From the NCBI GenBank assembly GCA_027013145.1, contig JALUXX010000038.1, positions 1 to 53,341 on the forward strand: a DNA stretch of 53,341 bases, given 5' to 3'. Positions 1 to 8,455 of the stretch are shown piece after piece. The stretch is from Gammaproteobacteria bacterium. GTDB lineage: Bacteria; Pseudomonadota; Gammaproteobacteria; 21-64-14. A model generated the notes under the pieces. That model did no database searches, had not been told where the DNA came from, and was given only the letters and a program-made list of their open reading frames with translations. Position 1 is the stretch's first letter, and every line of letters begins with the position of its first letter. A program made the translations under genes and the position numbers.

Positions 1-8
1 TCACCCAT
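1..8 (-). CDS. start codon of a gene leaving the window on the left (partial)
   Basis: On the minus strand an ATG at 8-6 is preceded by a strong GGAGGAG ribosome-binding site (about 11-18), reading out of the left edge. Only the first codons are present, so no product can be named. It would be divergent from the kinase gene at 280. Confidence 0.35.
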
Positions 9-98
9 GGTCTCCTCCTCACTCTCACCGATGGTCCCAGAATCCACTCCATCTTGGCGCATCACGACGCCGAAGTAGAGGGGGAGGAGACCATCCCA

Positions 99-180
99 TC
101 GGATGGAGCGAAGCGCAATCCGGGGGGTCTCTTGCGGTACAGTGATCCCCGGATTCCGGCCCGCGGCCTGCAACCGCGCC
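99..180. repeat. REP-like palindrome, type B, copy 1
   Basis: The block contains GGATGGAGCGAAGCGCAATC followed about 35 nt later by the complementary CCCCGGATTCCGG. The same two blocks recur at 4745-4837, so this is a dispersed intergenic repeat. This copy has lost the left GTAGCCC end that the second copy retains. Confidence 0.6.
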
Positions 181-279
181 GCCGCGGGTATCGCCCATCG
201 CGCCCCGCGGCGCGGTTGCGTGCACCTTGCGGCCTCGGTATGGTGTGGGCCGGTTTCCGGAGCCCGGAGGGGGCACACG

Positions 280-1212
280 ATGTCGGCACTGATCTGCGGT
301 TCGTTCGCGTTCGACACCATCATGGTGTTCGACGACCGCTTCAAGAACCATATCCTCCCTGAACAGGTCCATATCCTGAATGTCTCCTTCCTGGTGCCCG
401 AGATGCGCCGCGAGTTCGGCGGTTGCGCCGGCAACATCGCTTACAATCTGCGTCTCCTCGGCGGCGACGGCCGGCCGATGGGGACCGTCGGCCGTGATTT
501 CGCACCGTATGCGGCGTGGATGGACAAGAACGGGGTCGACCGGCGGCATGTCACGGAGATCGACGGCACCTACACCGCGCAGGCGTATATCACCACGGAT
601 CTGGACGATAACCAGATCACCGCGTTTCACCCCGGTGCCATGAATCACGCGCATCTGAACCGCGTGCCGGAGGGCGACGGGATCACCCTCGGGATGGTCT
701 CCCCGGACGGTCGCCAGGGGATGATCGAGCACGCCGCGCAGTTCGCCGCGGCGGGGATCCCGTTCGTGTTCGACCCCGGCCAGGGGATGCCGATGTTCGG
801 CGGCGAGGAGTTGAAGACCTTTCTCGACCAGGCGACCTGGGTCACCCTGAACGACTACGAGTTCCGGCTCATGCAGGAGCGCACCGGCCTCTCGCCGGCG
901 GAACTCGCCGCACGCGTGCGCGCCCTCGTGGTTACCCGCGGCGCGGAGGGATCGGTCGTCCACACGGGCGGGAGCACGATCGACATCCCGGCGGCGACAC
1001 CCCGCAAGGTCGCCGATCCGACCGGCTGCGGGGACGCCTACCGCGCCGGTCTGCTCTACGGACTGATGAACGATCTCGACTGGGAGACCACCGGGCGCAT
1101 CGCCTCGCTGATGGGGGCCCTCAAGGTCGAGTGTCACGGCACGCAGAATCACCGCTTCGAGCGCGCCGAGTTCGACGAACGGTTCAAGGAGGCGTTCGGC
1201 TACGCGCTTTGA
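280..1212 (+). CDS. PfkB-family (adenosine/sugar) kinase
   Basis: Cytosolic ATP-dependent kinase of the ribokinase/adenosine-kinase superfamily, 310 aa. The substrate-side glycine motif GGCAGN is at residues 47-52. The C-terminal PfkB signature DPTGCGDAYRAG begins at residue 246, with D252 as the expected catalytic base. The ATG at 280 was chosen because GGAGGGGG lies 6-7 nt upstream; the frame extends further back but has no ribosome site there. The substrate cannot be read from sequence: the motifs fit the adenosine kinase-like branch often annotated as 'carbohydrate kinase' in sulfur bacteria. It appears monocistronic, with a MITE-like element 70 bp downstream. Confidence 0.85.
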   Translation: MSALICGSFAFDTIMVFDDRFKNHILPEQVHILNVSFLVPEMRREFGGCAGNIAYNLRLLGGDGRPMGTVGRDFAPYAAWMDKNGVDRRHVTEIDGTYTAQAYITTDLDDNQITAFHPGAMNHAHLNRVPEGDGITLGMVSPDGRQGMIEHAAQFAAAGIPFVFDPGQGMPMFGGEELKTFLDQATWVTLNDYEFRLMQERTGLSPAELAARVRALVVTRGAEGSVVHTGGSTIDIPAATPRKVADPTGCGDAYRAGLLYGLMNDLDWETTGRIASLMGALKVECHGTQNHRFERAEFDERFKEAFGYAL

Positions 1213-1282
1213 GCCGGGGCACGCACCGCCCGCGCCGCGCGCCGCTTGCGCCACGTGAGGTCCCGCGCGGGATTGGCCGGCA

Positions 1283-1450
1283 CTAGGAGCCTGTCGGACT
1301 TAGGCATGTTCTACTGCGGCGGTGGGAGATCGGCCCATTTTTCCGATCGTTCTCGTTGAATAGCGATCACTATTCGCCTCAAACGATCGGAAAACTGAAC
1401 TCGATCTCCCACCGCCTCGCTACGAACACCTAAGTCCGACAGGCTCCTAG
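1283..1450. mobile_element. MITE-like 168-bp palindromic element
   Basis: The two ends are perfect 22-bp inverted repeats (1283-1304 and 1429-1450; outer part CTAGGAGCCTGTCGGACT). Similarity continues inward (the block GGTGGGAGATCG at 1321-1332 is complemented at 1402-1413), and the centre has a third nested pair, TTTTCCGATCGTT against AACGATCGGAAAA. It has no coding capacity. The outermost CTAG at both ends could be part of the repeat or a target duplication. Size and structure fit a non-autonomous miniature element mobilised by an IS elsewhere in the genome. No transposase is present in the window. Confidence 0.75.
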
Positions 1451-1871
1451 GACGACCCTCGCCCCGTACTGCCGGGCGCGCCCCGCGCACTCGCCCGCGG
1501 CCCGGATGCGGCCCGGTTCCGCTCCCCGGTACCCCGCTCCCACTGGCCGGCCCGGGGTCCCGCGGCATCGTGATGCGGTGAGGTGCACAACGTCAGGTGC
1601 GCAGTTGGGGTTCCCAGGTGGGAATGCCGCAGCTCGTATTCCGATTACCGACTATAAAACATAGAGTTATCACTCATCCCTTGACGGGCACCGGGAACGG
1701 AAGGGTCACGCCCCGGAACCGCCGATGGGGACAAGTCCCTGATGCCGCAGCATTCGCGGATCCTGGCACGAACCCTGCTGGCGGACGGTGGGGGGGAGGG
1801 CCCGACGCAGGTGTCGGTGCCTCGCCTATACTCCCCGGAAGTGGTCGTGCATCCCGCCAGTGGAGCGGTCG
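1451..1871. other. gene-free stretch upstream of the sigma54 activator
   Basis: I see no supported gene here. Around 1640-1680 the sequence becomes AT-rich (TATAAAACATAGAG), unlike its surroundings, and may hold the promoter of the regulator at 1872. No clear -35/-10 pair was identified. Confidence 0.4.
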
Positions 1872-3473
1872 GTGGCAACGTTCGAAAAGCGCAGGCTTAC
1901 GCCGGTATCGTTTCTCCAGACCTTCGTGACCCAGAGCGTGCGGGTCGCCGCCGGGCCGCCGGGACCGGGGCCCGCCTCCGCCGCGTCTCACATCGAGCAC
2001 CTCGGCCTGGCGGCGAGTGCGTGCCTGGAGGAGACCTGTCGCGATCAGATGGGGATCGAGGGGGCGATCACCGCCGATCAGTACGCCGATATGATCGTCC
2101 ACATAAAGAATCAGATCGGCGGAAACTTCTCCCGCGCCTCGGGAGGGGGTGGCGTGATCCGTGTCATCAATACCCGTTGCCCCTTCGGTGAGGCGGTCAA
2201 GGAGGCCCCGGAGCTGTGCCGCATGACTTCGAGCGTGTTCGGCGGAATCGCCGCACGAAACTTCGGCTACGCCCGGGTCGAGCTGCGCCGGCGCATCGCG
2301 CAGCACGATCCGGTCTGCGAGGTCTGCGTCTACACGGATCCGCGGGTGGGGGCGGACCGTGCCGGCGACGAATATCGCAGCGCCGACGGTGTCATCGCCG
2401 CGACGTCAGCTACGGGGGATCTCACGGCGCGTGTCGAGGAGCGGATGCGCAAGGCGTGGTGCCATGCGGCGTCGAAGGAGCGGCGCCCCCGCGGTGCGGC
2501 GAATCTCATCGTGGCCGCGTCCGACGCGATGCGCGATGCGCTTGAACGCGTCGAACGGGTCGCGGAAACGCAGGCGACCGTGCTCGTCACCGGCGAGACG
2601 GGCGTGGGCAAGGAGGTGATTGCCCGCGCAGTGCACGCGCTGAGCGGACGGTGGGATCGCCCGTTCGTGGCGGTCAACTGCGGGGCGATACCGGAATCGC
2701 TCATCGAAAGTCTCCTCTTCGGGCATGAGCGCGGCGCCTTCACCGGGGCATGCGAAGTACATCACGGCTATTTCGAGCGTGCCGAGCGGGGAACGCTGTT
2801 TCTGGATGAGGTGGATTCGCTGCCGCTGCTGGCCCAGCCGCGCCTCCTGCGCGTGCTCCAGGAGGGAGAGTTCGAACGCGTCGGGGGGCGGCAGGTGCTC
2901 AAGGCCGACGTTCGCATCGTCGCGGCATGCAGCCGCGATCTGGAGCAGCTCGCGCAGTCGGGGGGATTCCGCCGGGATCTTTTCTACCGGCTCAATGTGG
3001 TGCCTATTCACGTGCCGCCGCTACGCACGCAGAAGGAGGCGATTCCTGCGCTCGTCGATCATTTTCTGGCGCTCCTGGCGGAGCGTTATGGCGGCCGCCG
3101 GAAGGTGCTGAGCGAGCGGGCGTGGAAACAGATGCTCGGCTATCCGTGGCCGGGGAACGTGCGCGAGCTCGAAAACGCGCTGGAGCGCGCGTTTCTTCTG
3201 GCTCCGCGTGACGTCATCGAGGATGTGGGAGTCGAGCCCGACGCGGATGGCGAGGACGACAACTCGCGCGGTCGACTGCGACGCATGAAGCGATCCGCGG
3301 CGATGGAGGTCGAGGAACGCCTGATCCGCGAGGCACTCGAGAGGAACCTCGGGAACGTGAGCGCTGTCGCGCGGACGATGGAGATATCGCGGCGGGCGGT
3401 GCACCAGAAGCTCAAAACGCACGGAATCGATCCCGCTCCCTACCGCTGGCGCCGTCCCTCGCGGCGCACGTAA
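1872..3473 (+). CDS. sigma54-dependent transcriptional activator with a cysteine-containing sensor domain
   Basis: Bacterial enhancer-binding protein, 533 aa. The N-terminal sensor (about 1-200) carries four cysteines at 103 (CPFG), 116, 149 and 152 (CEVC), in a context resembling V4R/methanogen-output-type ligand domains; there is no receiver domain. The AAA+ domain has Walker A GETGVGKE (about 241), the sigma54-contact loop GAFTGA (288), Walker B LFLDEVD and the arginine-finger region [11 protein letters not shown] Fis-type helix-turn-helix ([16 protein letters not shown]) is at about 492-507. GTG 1872 was chosen because GGAG is placed 6 nt upstream and the sensor alignment begins after it; the frame stays open to 1788. 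The adjacent downstream gene has a sigma54 promoter, so it is the probable target. The ligand is unknown; the cysteines could bind metal, heme or Fe-S (inference). Confidence 0.9.
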   Translation: MATFEKRRLTPVSFLQTFVTQSVRVAAGPPGPGPASAASHIEHLGLAASACLEETCRDQMGIEGAITADQYADMIVHIKNQIGGNFSRASGGGGVIRVINTRCPFGEAVKEAPELCRMTSSVFGGIAARNFGYARVELRRRIAQHDPVCEVCVYTDPRVGADRAGDEYRSADGVIAATSATGDLTARVEERMRKAWCHAASKERRPRGAANLIVAASDAMRDALERVERVAETQATVLVTGETGVGKEVIARAVHALSGRWDRPFVAVNCGAIPESLIESLLFGHERGAFTGACEVHHGYFERAERGTLFLDEVDSLPLLAQPRLLRVLQEGEFERVGGRQVLKADVRIVAACSRDLEQLAQSGGFRRDLFYRLNVVPIHVPPLRTQKEAIPALVDHFLALLAERYGGRRKVLSERAWKQMLGYPWPGNVRELENALERAFLLAPRDVIEDVGVEPDADGEDDNSRGRLRRMKRSAAMEVEERLIREALERNLGNVSAVARTMEISRRAVHQKLKTHGIDPAPYRWRRPSRRT

Positions 3474-3590
3474 CCGCTCCGTTCAGTTCGTTCGACCGTA
3501 CGGTTCCGGCGGCGCCGACACGGCCGGCCGCGGCCGGTATCCGGCCGCGCGGAGTGGTCGCCGGACCTGCACCGCCCCCCGCACTATCCA

Positions 3591-3647
3591 TGGAGCGCGT
3601 GACGCGGGCGCCTGCGCCTGCGCCGGCGCTGCGCCGCGTGCGCTCCA
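3591..3647. promoter_or_regulatory. candidate upstream activator site (inverted repeat)
   Basis: A perfect 8-bp inverted pair, TGGAGCGC (3591-3598) and GCGCTCCA (3640-3647), lies 75-130 bp upstream of the sigma54 promoter at 3722. That is the usual distance for enhancer binding by an activator of the type encoded immediately upstream. The 41-bp spacing means two separate half-sites or one cruciform; this is inference only. Confidence 0.35.
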
Positions 3648-3721
3648 CAGGCGGGAAGCGGACCTTCCCGGGTCCCGTCCCTGCCGTCGTGTAACCCACT
3701 GAATCGACAGGTCCGAGTTTT

Positions 3722-3737
3722 TGGCACGATCCTCGCT
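3722..3737 (+). promoter_or_regulatory. sigma54 (-24/-12) promoter of the carbonic anhydrase gene
   Basis: TGGCACGATCCTCGCT matches the consensus TGGCACG-N4-TTGCW with one mismatch, and has the invariant GG (3723-3724) and GC (3735-3736) at exact spacing. Transcription would start near 3748, giving a leader of about 43 nt to the ATG at 3791. It follows directly after a sigma54 activator gene. Confidence 0.75.
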
Positions 3738-3790
3738 ATCACCTTCTTCGCTATCTGCGGCGTACCGCGCACACGAAGAGGAGAGCCGAG

Positions 3791-4390
3791 ATGACCCTGA
3801 AACATCAACTGGAAAGCGATTTCGAACAGCGCAAGCACTGGGCCCTGCGCCGGCAGTTGAAGATTCCGAACAACCGCAGACTGTGGGTCTGCGCGTGCAT
3901 GGACGAGCGCCTGCCCGTGGACGAGGCACTCGGAATCCGCGGCGATCGGGGCGATGCGCATGTGTTCCGCAACGCCGGTGGCCTCATCACCGATGACGCG
4001 ATCCGGTCGGCCATGCTGACCTGCAACTTCTTCGGAACCGAGGAGATCGTCATCATCAATCACACCGAATGCGGTATGATGTCGGCCCGCACCGATACCC
4101 TTGTCAAGGCGCTGAGGGACAAGGGTATCGACGTCGACAAGTTGCAGCTCGATCCCGATCTGCCGGAACTCACGCTCGCCAAGGGCGCCTTCGGGAAGTG
4201 GATCAAGATGTTCGACGACGTCGACGAGGTCTGCGCGCGGCAGGTCGAGTACGTGCGCAACCACCCGTTGATCCCGGATCACGTCACCGTGAGCGGGTGG
4301 ATCTGGGAGGTCGAGACGGGACATCTGCGCCCGCCGCATGAGCGCGTCGGGGAGAAGGTCAATACGAGCAGGGTGATGGGCGCCGCGTAG
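3791..4390 (+). CDS. beta-class carbonic anhydrase family protein (possible carbonyl sulfide hydrolase)
   Basis: Zinc hydrolase, 199 aa, cytosolic. Predicted zinc ligands are C36, H91 and C94, with the D38/R40 dyad in CACMDERLPVDEALGI, then GDAHVFRNAGG and HTECGM. This short form, with 'MDERLPVDEALGI', fits the clade D beta-CA group, which includes mycobacterial carbonic anhydrases and the COS hydrolase of Thiobacillus thioparus. Sequence by eye cannot separate CO2 hydration from COS hydrolysis. The ATG at 3791 has an AGAGGAGAG site just upstream. It is a single gene behind a sigma54 promoter, so expression is probably conditional on the regulator at 1872 rather than housekeeping, which is unusual for a carbonic anhydrase and favours a specialised role. 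Confidence 0.88.
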   Translation: MTLKHQLESDFEQRKHWALRRQLKIPNNRRLWVCACMDERLPVDEALGIRGDRGDAHVFRNAGGLITDDAIRSAMLTCNFFGTEEIVIINHTECGMMSARTDTLVKALRDKGIDVDKLQLDPDLPELTLAKGAFGKWIKMFDDVDEVCARQVEYVRNHPLIPDHVTVSGWIWEVETGHLRPPHERVGEKVNTSRVMGAA

Positions 4391-4466
4391 ACGCTCGATC
4401 GCAGACTGACGGGCGGCGCTGCAGATAGCATCCGGCGCGGCTCTTCCGGGAAGAGGGGGGCGTGAG

Positions 4467-4712
4467 ATGCCGATCTACGAATACGAATGTCTTTCCTGCG
4501 GGCACCGGTTCGAGAGCCTGCAGTGGATCTCCGAGCGGGATCCCGCCTGCCCGCATTGCCGAACGGAGGTACGCCGACGGATCAGCGCCCCGGCCGTGCA
4601 CGGCGAGGCGGCGCGCGGGCGGGAGGCGGCGATGCGTTCCCTGCGCAGGGAATCCGCGCGCGGCTGCTGCTGCGGCGCGCACGGGCACAGGGCGCCGGGG
4701 TCCGGCTCTTGA
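4467..4712 (+). CDS. FmdB-type zinc-ribbon small protein
   Basis: An 81-aa protein starting MPIYEYEC, the hallmark of the FmdB/CxxC_CxxC_SSSS putative regulatory family. The zinc ribbon uses C8/C11 and C28/C31. The tail is unusual, ending in a Cys/His cluster (CCCGAHGH) that could bind a further metal. The ATG at 4467 follows AAGAGGGGGGCG. It lies 76 bp after the carbonic anhydrase gene and could be co-transcribed. Molecular function of the family is not established. Confidence 0.8.
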   Translation: MPIYEYECLSCGHRFESLQWISERDPACPHCRTEVRRRISAPAVHGEAARGREAAMRSLRRESARGCCCGAHGHRAPGSGS

Positions 4713-4744
4713 TTGGCGTTTGCGGAAATATCTGACTATGAAAT

Positions 4745-4837
4745 GTAGCCCGGATGGAGCGAGGCGCAATCCGGGGAGGGAGTTTCGTCCGGCACCGCAT
4801 TCCCCGGATTCCGGCCGGCGGCCTGCGACCGGGCTGC
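4745..4837. repeat. REP-like palindrome, type B, copy 2
   Basis: Starts GTAGCCCGGATGGAGCG, ends with the complementary CCGGGCTGC, and has an inner pair GCAATCCGGGGA / TCCCCGGATT. It is the full-length version of the repeat at 99-180. The GTAG foot before a hairpin is the arrangement recognised by REP-associated tyrosine transposases in other bacteria. Confidence 0.65.
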
Positions 4838-4891
4838 GGGATGGGGGTCGGCCGTTCACCCAGGCCCCAACAGGCGGTTCGAGGATTCGGA

Positions 4892-4905
4892 TTGTCCTAG
4901 ATCAG
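4892..4905. promoter_or_regulatory. candidate FNR/ANR-type box upstream of ompW
   Basis: TTGTC-CTAG-ATCAG resembles the FNR consensus TTGAT-N4-ATCAA at 7 of 10 positions, and lies about 105 bp before the ompW start. OmpW is FNR-controlled in Escherichia coli, which makes the match more credible, but no matching -10/-35 pair was confirmed. Confidence 0.35.
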
Positions 4906-5008
4906 ATCCCGCCGTGAAGAATCCGCTAACGTGTCATTGAATGCACGAGCACGCAGCCGTTGCAAGGTCGCATGATGCTGCGTCGGACCGACTCGCGAGG
5001 GGGTGGGG

Positions 5009-5695
5009 ATGAAATTCGTCAAGGGCTTGATCGGGTGGCAGGCAAGAGTGGCGCTGGCGGTCGTCCTGCTGGCGGGGTTTGCAGGATGGTCTGCGAGCGC
5101 TGCGGCGGCCGGGGTTCCACACTGGCTGGTCCGCCTGCGCGGCGTGGTGCTGGTTCCGGACGACTCGAGTGGGGCGGTTTCCGGGATCCCCGGCTCGGGG
5201 GTGGGCGTCTCCACCGACGCCATTCCCGAGTTGGATATCAGCTACTTTTTCGATCCCCACTGGGCCGCCGAGTTGATACTGGGGTCGAGCCGGCACGACC
5301 TCAGCGGTCGCGGCAGCATCGCCGCGCTGGGGACGATCGGCCATGTGCGCACCCTGCCGCCCACGCTGACTCTCCAGTATCACTTCGGCTCCGGGCGGCG
5401 GATCCGACCCTACCTGGGGCTCGGCGTGAACTATACGCATTTCTTCAATCCGCAACCGAGCACAAGCCTCGACGGCGCGCTGGGGACCACGAGCATCCAT
5501 CTCGACGATTCGTGGGGTGTGGCCGGGCAGGGAGGGGTCGACGTCGCACTCGGGGGGGGCTGGTTCGCCAACGTGGACGTAAAGTACATCGACCTGGGCA
5601 CCACGGCGCGGTTGACGTCGACCAGCGGGGTACGGGTCGTCGACGTGCAGATCGATCCGGTGTTGGTGGGCTTCGGGATCGGTCGCCGTTTCTGA
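5009..5695 (+). CDS. ompW: OmpW-family outer-membrane beta-barrel protein
   Basis: A 228-aa protein with a signal peptide (positively charged start, hydrophobic residues 11-30, Ala-rich cleavage region near 36). Alternating beta-strand segments follow, and the C-terminal residue is phenylalanine (GIGRRF), as needed for outer-membrane assembly. Strand motifs such as PELDISYFFDPHWAAEL and RPYLGLGVNYTHFF are typical of OmpW, a small 8-stranded channel for hydrophobic molecules. The ATG at 5009 is preferred over the GTG two codons upstream because GCGAGGGGG lies at good distance. An FNR-like box lies upstream. Appears monocistronic; the next gene is convergent. Confidence 0.88.
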   Translation: MKFVKGLIGWQARVALAVVLLAGFAGWSASAAAAGVPHWLVRLRGVVLVPDDSSGAVSGIPGSGVGVSTDAIPELDISYFFDPHWAAELILGSSRHDLSGRGSIAALGTIGHVRTLPPTLTLQYHFGSGRRIRPYLGLGVNYTHFFNPQPSTSLDGALGTTSIHLDDSWGVAGQGGVDVALGGGWFANVDVKYIDLGTTARLTSTSGVRVVDVQIDPVLVGFGIGRRF

Positions 5696-5722
5696 CGATC
5701 GCCGTCCCGCCGCGGCCCTCCG

Positions 5723-6010
5723 TTACTCGCGTGCGACCTCGGCGGGCGTATAGGCGCGGATGCTGAGCGCATGGACCTCGCGGTTCATGGTGTCGCCGAC
5801 CGCATCGTATACCAGGCGGTGGCGTTCGAGCGGGCTCTTGCCCTCGAAGACCTCCGAGACGATGCGTACGTTGTAGTGTCCGCCGCCTGATCGGGCTCCC
5901 TCATGGCCGGCATGGCGGGCGCTGTCGTCGACGATCTCCAGTTCCACCGGTGCGAGGGCGGCCGTGAGGCGGCTGCGCAGGAGGGCGACGCGATTGGACG
6001 GGTCGGTCAT
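5723..6010 (-). CDS. BolA family protein
   Basis: A 95-aa cytosolic BolA/IbaG-type protein. Features visible are the N-terminal amphipathic helix region ([10 protein letters not shown]), the conserved [21 protein letters not shown] block and the C-terminal [12 protein letters not shown]. BolA proteins pair with monothiol glutaredoxins to handle Fe-S clusters; that partner is not in the window. The start ATG (6010-6008) overlaps the TGA of the upstream yciI by 4 nt, indicating translational coupling in a yciB-yciI-bolA operon. Confidence 0.88.
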   Translation of the reverse strand: MTDPSNRVALLRSRLTAALAPVELEIVDDSARHAGHEGARSGGGHYNVRIVSEVFEGKSPLERHRLVYDAVGDTMNREVHALSIRAYTPAEVARE

Positions 6011-6306
6011 GGCAGTACCTTCAGAAAGGGTTTGATGTCCACGCGCTCGTAGACCCCCGCGTCCAGGTAGGGGTCCGCCTCGGCCCAGGCGCGGCATGCA
6101 TCCAGGGAGTCGAACTCGGCGACGATGAGGCTCCCGGAGAAGCCGGCGGGACCCGGGTCCGCGCTGTCCACCGCCGGGTGCGGCCCGGCCAGCACCAGGC
6201 GACCGGCCTCGCGCAGGGCCTCGAGGCGGGCGAGGTGTGCGGCCCGCGCCCCGCGGCGCGCCTCGAGGCTGCCGGCGCGGTCGATGCCGAAGATCGCATA
6301 CAGCAT
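6007..6306 (-). CDS. yciI: YciI-like protein
   Basis: A 99-aa YCII-domain protein with the family's ferredoxin-like pattern: MLYAIFGID start, H29 and a central [23 protein letters not shown] block containing the conserved Asp and the DPY(L) motif. Function is poorly known; muconolactone isomerase/dehydrochlorinase-like chemistry has been proposed for relatives. Two ATGs are adjacent (6309 and 6306); 6306 has the better distance (7 nt) from GGAGG. The upstream ATG overlaps the yciB stop as ATGA. In E. coli yciI and yciB also lie close together, which supports the assignment. Confidence 0.87.
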   Translation of the reverse strand: MLYAIFGIDRAGSLEARRGARAAHLARLEALREAGRLVLAGPHPAVDSADPGPAGFSGSLIVAEFDSLDACRAWAEADPYLDAGVYERVDIKPFLKVLP

Positions 6307-6860
6307 CATCCCCCCTCCTCGGAGCTCTCGGCGGGTTGCTGCACGAAGCGCGCGAGGTAGAGCGCCTGCGCGACGATGAACACGAGCGTCAGACCGAGTG
6401 AGCCGAACAGTTTGAAGTCGACCCAGATGTCGTTGGAGTAGCGGTAGGCCACGAACAGGTTCAGGACCCCCATGACGGTCAGGAACAGGGCCCAGGCGAG
6501 GTTGAGCCGCGACCACACCGGGGGCGGCAGCGTGATCGCGTGGCCCATCGTGTGTTCGGTGAGCGTCTTGCCGCTGACTGCGCGGCTGCCGAGAAAGGCG
6601 GCAGCGAACAGCCAGTCGACCACCGTCGGCTTCCACTTTATATACATTGGGTCGTGCAGCATCAGCGTCGCGCCGCCGAAGAAGACGATTACGCCCAAGG
6701 TGACCAGGTGCATCTTCTCGACCCGGCGGTGGCGCAACCAGATGAACCCCACCTGGCCGAAGGTGGCAGCGATGGCGACGGCGGTGGCGACGTACATGCC
6801 CGCCCACTTGTAGGCCGCGAAGAACAGGACGATGGGCAGGAAATCGAAGAACATCTTCAT
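6306..6860 (-). CDS. yciB: YciB / septation protein A, inner-membrane
   Basis: A 184-aa polytopic membrane protein beginning [21 protein letters not shown], the signature of YciB (IspA/ispZ family). About five hydrophobic segments follow, with the conserved region [17 protein letters not shown] and the GHAI block. YciB is implicated in cell-envelope integrity and septum placement together with envelope proteins. It is the first clear gene of the yciB-yciI-bolA unit, although the hypothetical gene at 6920-7675 lies only 59 bp upstream in the same direction. Confidence 0.92.
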   Translation of the reverse strand: MKMFFDFLPIVLFFAAYKWAGMYVATAVAIAATFGQVGFIWLRHRRVEKMHLVTLGVIVFFGGATLMLHDPMYIKWKPTVVDWLFAAAFLGSRAVSGKTLTEHTMGHAITLPPPVWSRLNLAWALFLTVMGVLNLFVAYRYSNDIWVDFKLFGSLGLTLVFIVAQALYLARFVQQPAESSEEGG

Positions 6861-6919
6861 GGTCGATCGTCACCTCTTTGCCGTTTCACCGTGAGCCGTC
6901 CGTCCGCCGCCGTTCGCGC

Positions 6920-7675
6920 TCAGTGCAGCGTGCGCTGGAGACACCATTTGCGGTAGTAGCGCTCCATGACCTCGCGCACCCGTGGCGGATAGTTCAACGC
7001 CTCCATCTGTCCCATGCCTTCGCGAAAAAATTGCGGCGCCTCTTCGGGCAGGTTCTGCACCAGGACCTCGAACGCCTCCTCCATGATCCCGGGATTGTGG
7101 GTGCGCGTGGCGAGTATGGCCCGATTGATATTGAGCACCCGCCAGGGTCGTCCCGGATTGCCCTTTTCCAGGTCCTGCCGGATGTCCGGCGCGGCCGCCT
7201 CGATCAACTCCCCCGTCATCGCATACAGCGCTTCGAGTTCGCGCGTGTCATGGGTCTGGTTGGCCGCCGCGGCCGCGGCGTTGACGGCCGGTTCCAGGGT
7301 CTGCAGCTCGCCGCCGTTGCGTGCCAGCCAAAGCGCGAGCGGCAGGGCGAGCATCTCCATTTCGTGGCGGCGTGCCTCCAGTCCCAGGCGCGCGGCCCAT
7401 GCCCCGAGGTCGCCGAGCAGTCCGAAGCCGTAGTCGCCCAGCCGGGCGAGGTCTTCGCGCACCATGTCTCCGGCCCGGGACTCCGGCGCGCGGCGCCCTG
7501 CCTCGATGCGCTTGAGGAGGTCGAGCAACTGGGCGGCCGCTTGCGCCAGCAGTCCCGGCGTGACCTCGTCGCCGGTGTGTGACGCGTCGTCCACCTCATA
7601 GGCCTCCGCCACTTCGGCCGCCGCCTCGAGCAGCGCGTCGGCGAGTCCGTGGATGTCGGCCGGTGGCAGTCGCAT
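6920..7675 (-). CDS. conserved hypothetical helical protein
   Basis: A 251-aa predicted soluble, mostly alpha-helical protein. I do not recognise a named family. It has an acidic N-terminal third (AEVAEAYEVDD), a middle region rich in Leu/Ala helices and a C-terminal block (NPGRPWRVLNINRAILATRTHNPGIM and a final RYYRKWCLQRTLH) that reads like a conserved functional patch. No signal peptide or membrane segment is evident. It has normal GC-rich codon use and is upstream of yciB on the same strand, so it may belong to that operon. The start ATG (7675) has only a weak ribosome site; the divergent gene yciO begins at 7794. Confidence 0.7.
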   Translation of the reverse strand: MRLPPADIHGLADALLEAAAEVAEAYEVDDASHTGDEVTPGLLAQAAAQLLDLLKRIEAGRRAPESRAGDMVREDLARLGDYGFGLLGDLGAWAARLGLEARRHEMEMLALPLALWLARNGGELQTLEPAVNAAAAAANQTHDTRELEALYAMTGELIEAAAPDIRQDLEKGNPGRPWRVLNINRAILATRTHNPGIMEEAFEVLVQNLPEEAPQFFREGMGQMEALNYPPRVREVMERYYRKWCLQRTLH

Positions 7676-7793
7676 GATACACTCGCCGCAATGCCGGAAC
7701 CGCCTATTCTACTGGAATCCACCGGGGAGGCGGGAGCTTCGGGTGCGGCGCTTCCCGCGCCGGTTCACGCCCGGCCGGTTCGGTCCCGCAGCG

Positions 7794-8417
7794 ATGAGCC
7801 AGTTCTTTCAGATTCACCCGCAGAATCCGCAGCTAAGGCTCGTGCGCCGGGCGGTGGAGGTGATCCGCGAGGGCGGCGTCATCGCCTATCCCACCGACTC
7901 GTGCTACGCGCTCGGCTGCCGCATCGGCGACAAGGCGGCCCTGGATCGGATCGTGCGCATCCGGCGCCTGGACGCCCGGCACGAGTTCACGCTCGTCTGC
8001 CGCGACCTCTCGGAGATCTCGGTGTACGCGCGCCTGGAGGATTCGGCCTACCGGCTGATCCGCAACCACACGCCGGGACCGTATACCTTTGTTCTGCGGG
8101 CCACGCGTGAGGTGCCGCGGCGGCTTCAGAATCCGAAACGCAAGACGATCGGCATCCGCGTGCCCGACGCGGCGATCGCGCAGGCGCTGCTCGCCGAACT
8201 CGGCGAGCCGCTGATGAGCACCTCTTTGATTCTGCCCGGGGAGGACCGCCCGCTGTCCGACCCCTTGGAGATCCGGGAGCGGCTCGAACACGCAATCGAC
8301 GCGGTCGTCGACGGCGGCCCCGGGGGCCTGGACTCGACCACCGTCCTCGAGTGGGTCGACGGGGTTCCGGTCGTGCGCCGTCAGGGGCTGGGACCGGTCG
8401 GTTTCATCGAAACCTGA
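7794..8417 (+). CDS. yciO: YciO, Sua5/YrdC-family (threonylcarbamoyl-AMP synthase-like) protein
   Basis: A 207-aa protein whose start, MSQFFQIHPQNPQLRL, and GGVIAYPTDSCYALGC match YciO. The YrdC fold continues with KRKTIGIRVPD and GEPLMSTS. True TsaC/Sua5 makes threonylcarbamoyl-AMP for tRNA t6A; YciO is a paralogue with related, weaker chemistry, so the role in t6A is uncertain. The ATG at 7794 was selected on homology: the open frame extends 47 codons upstream into low-quality sequence. It is followed by an M50 protease gene. Confidence 0.88.
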   Translation: MSQFFQIHPQNPQLRLVRRAVEVIREGGVIAYPTDSCYALGCRIGDKAALDRIVRIRRLDARHEFTLVCRDLSEISVYARLEDSAYRLIRNHTPGPYTFVLRATREVPRRLQNPKRKTIGIRVPDAAIAQALLAELGEPLMSTSLILPGEDRPLSDPLEIRERLEHAIDAVVDGGPGGLDSTTVLEWVDGVPVVRRQGLGPVGFIET

Positions 8418-8455
8418 GGCCGCGTCAAGGCTTACGCGCGTCCTCCGAAACCCGC

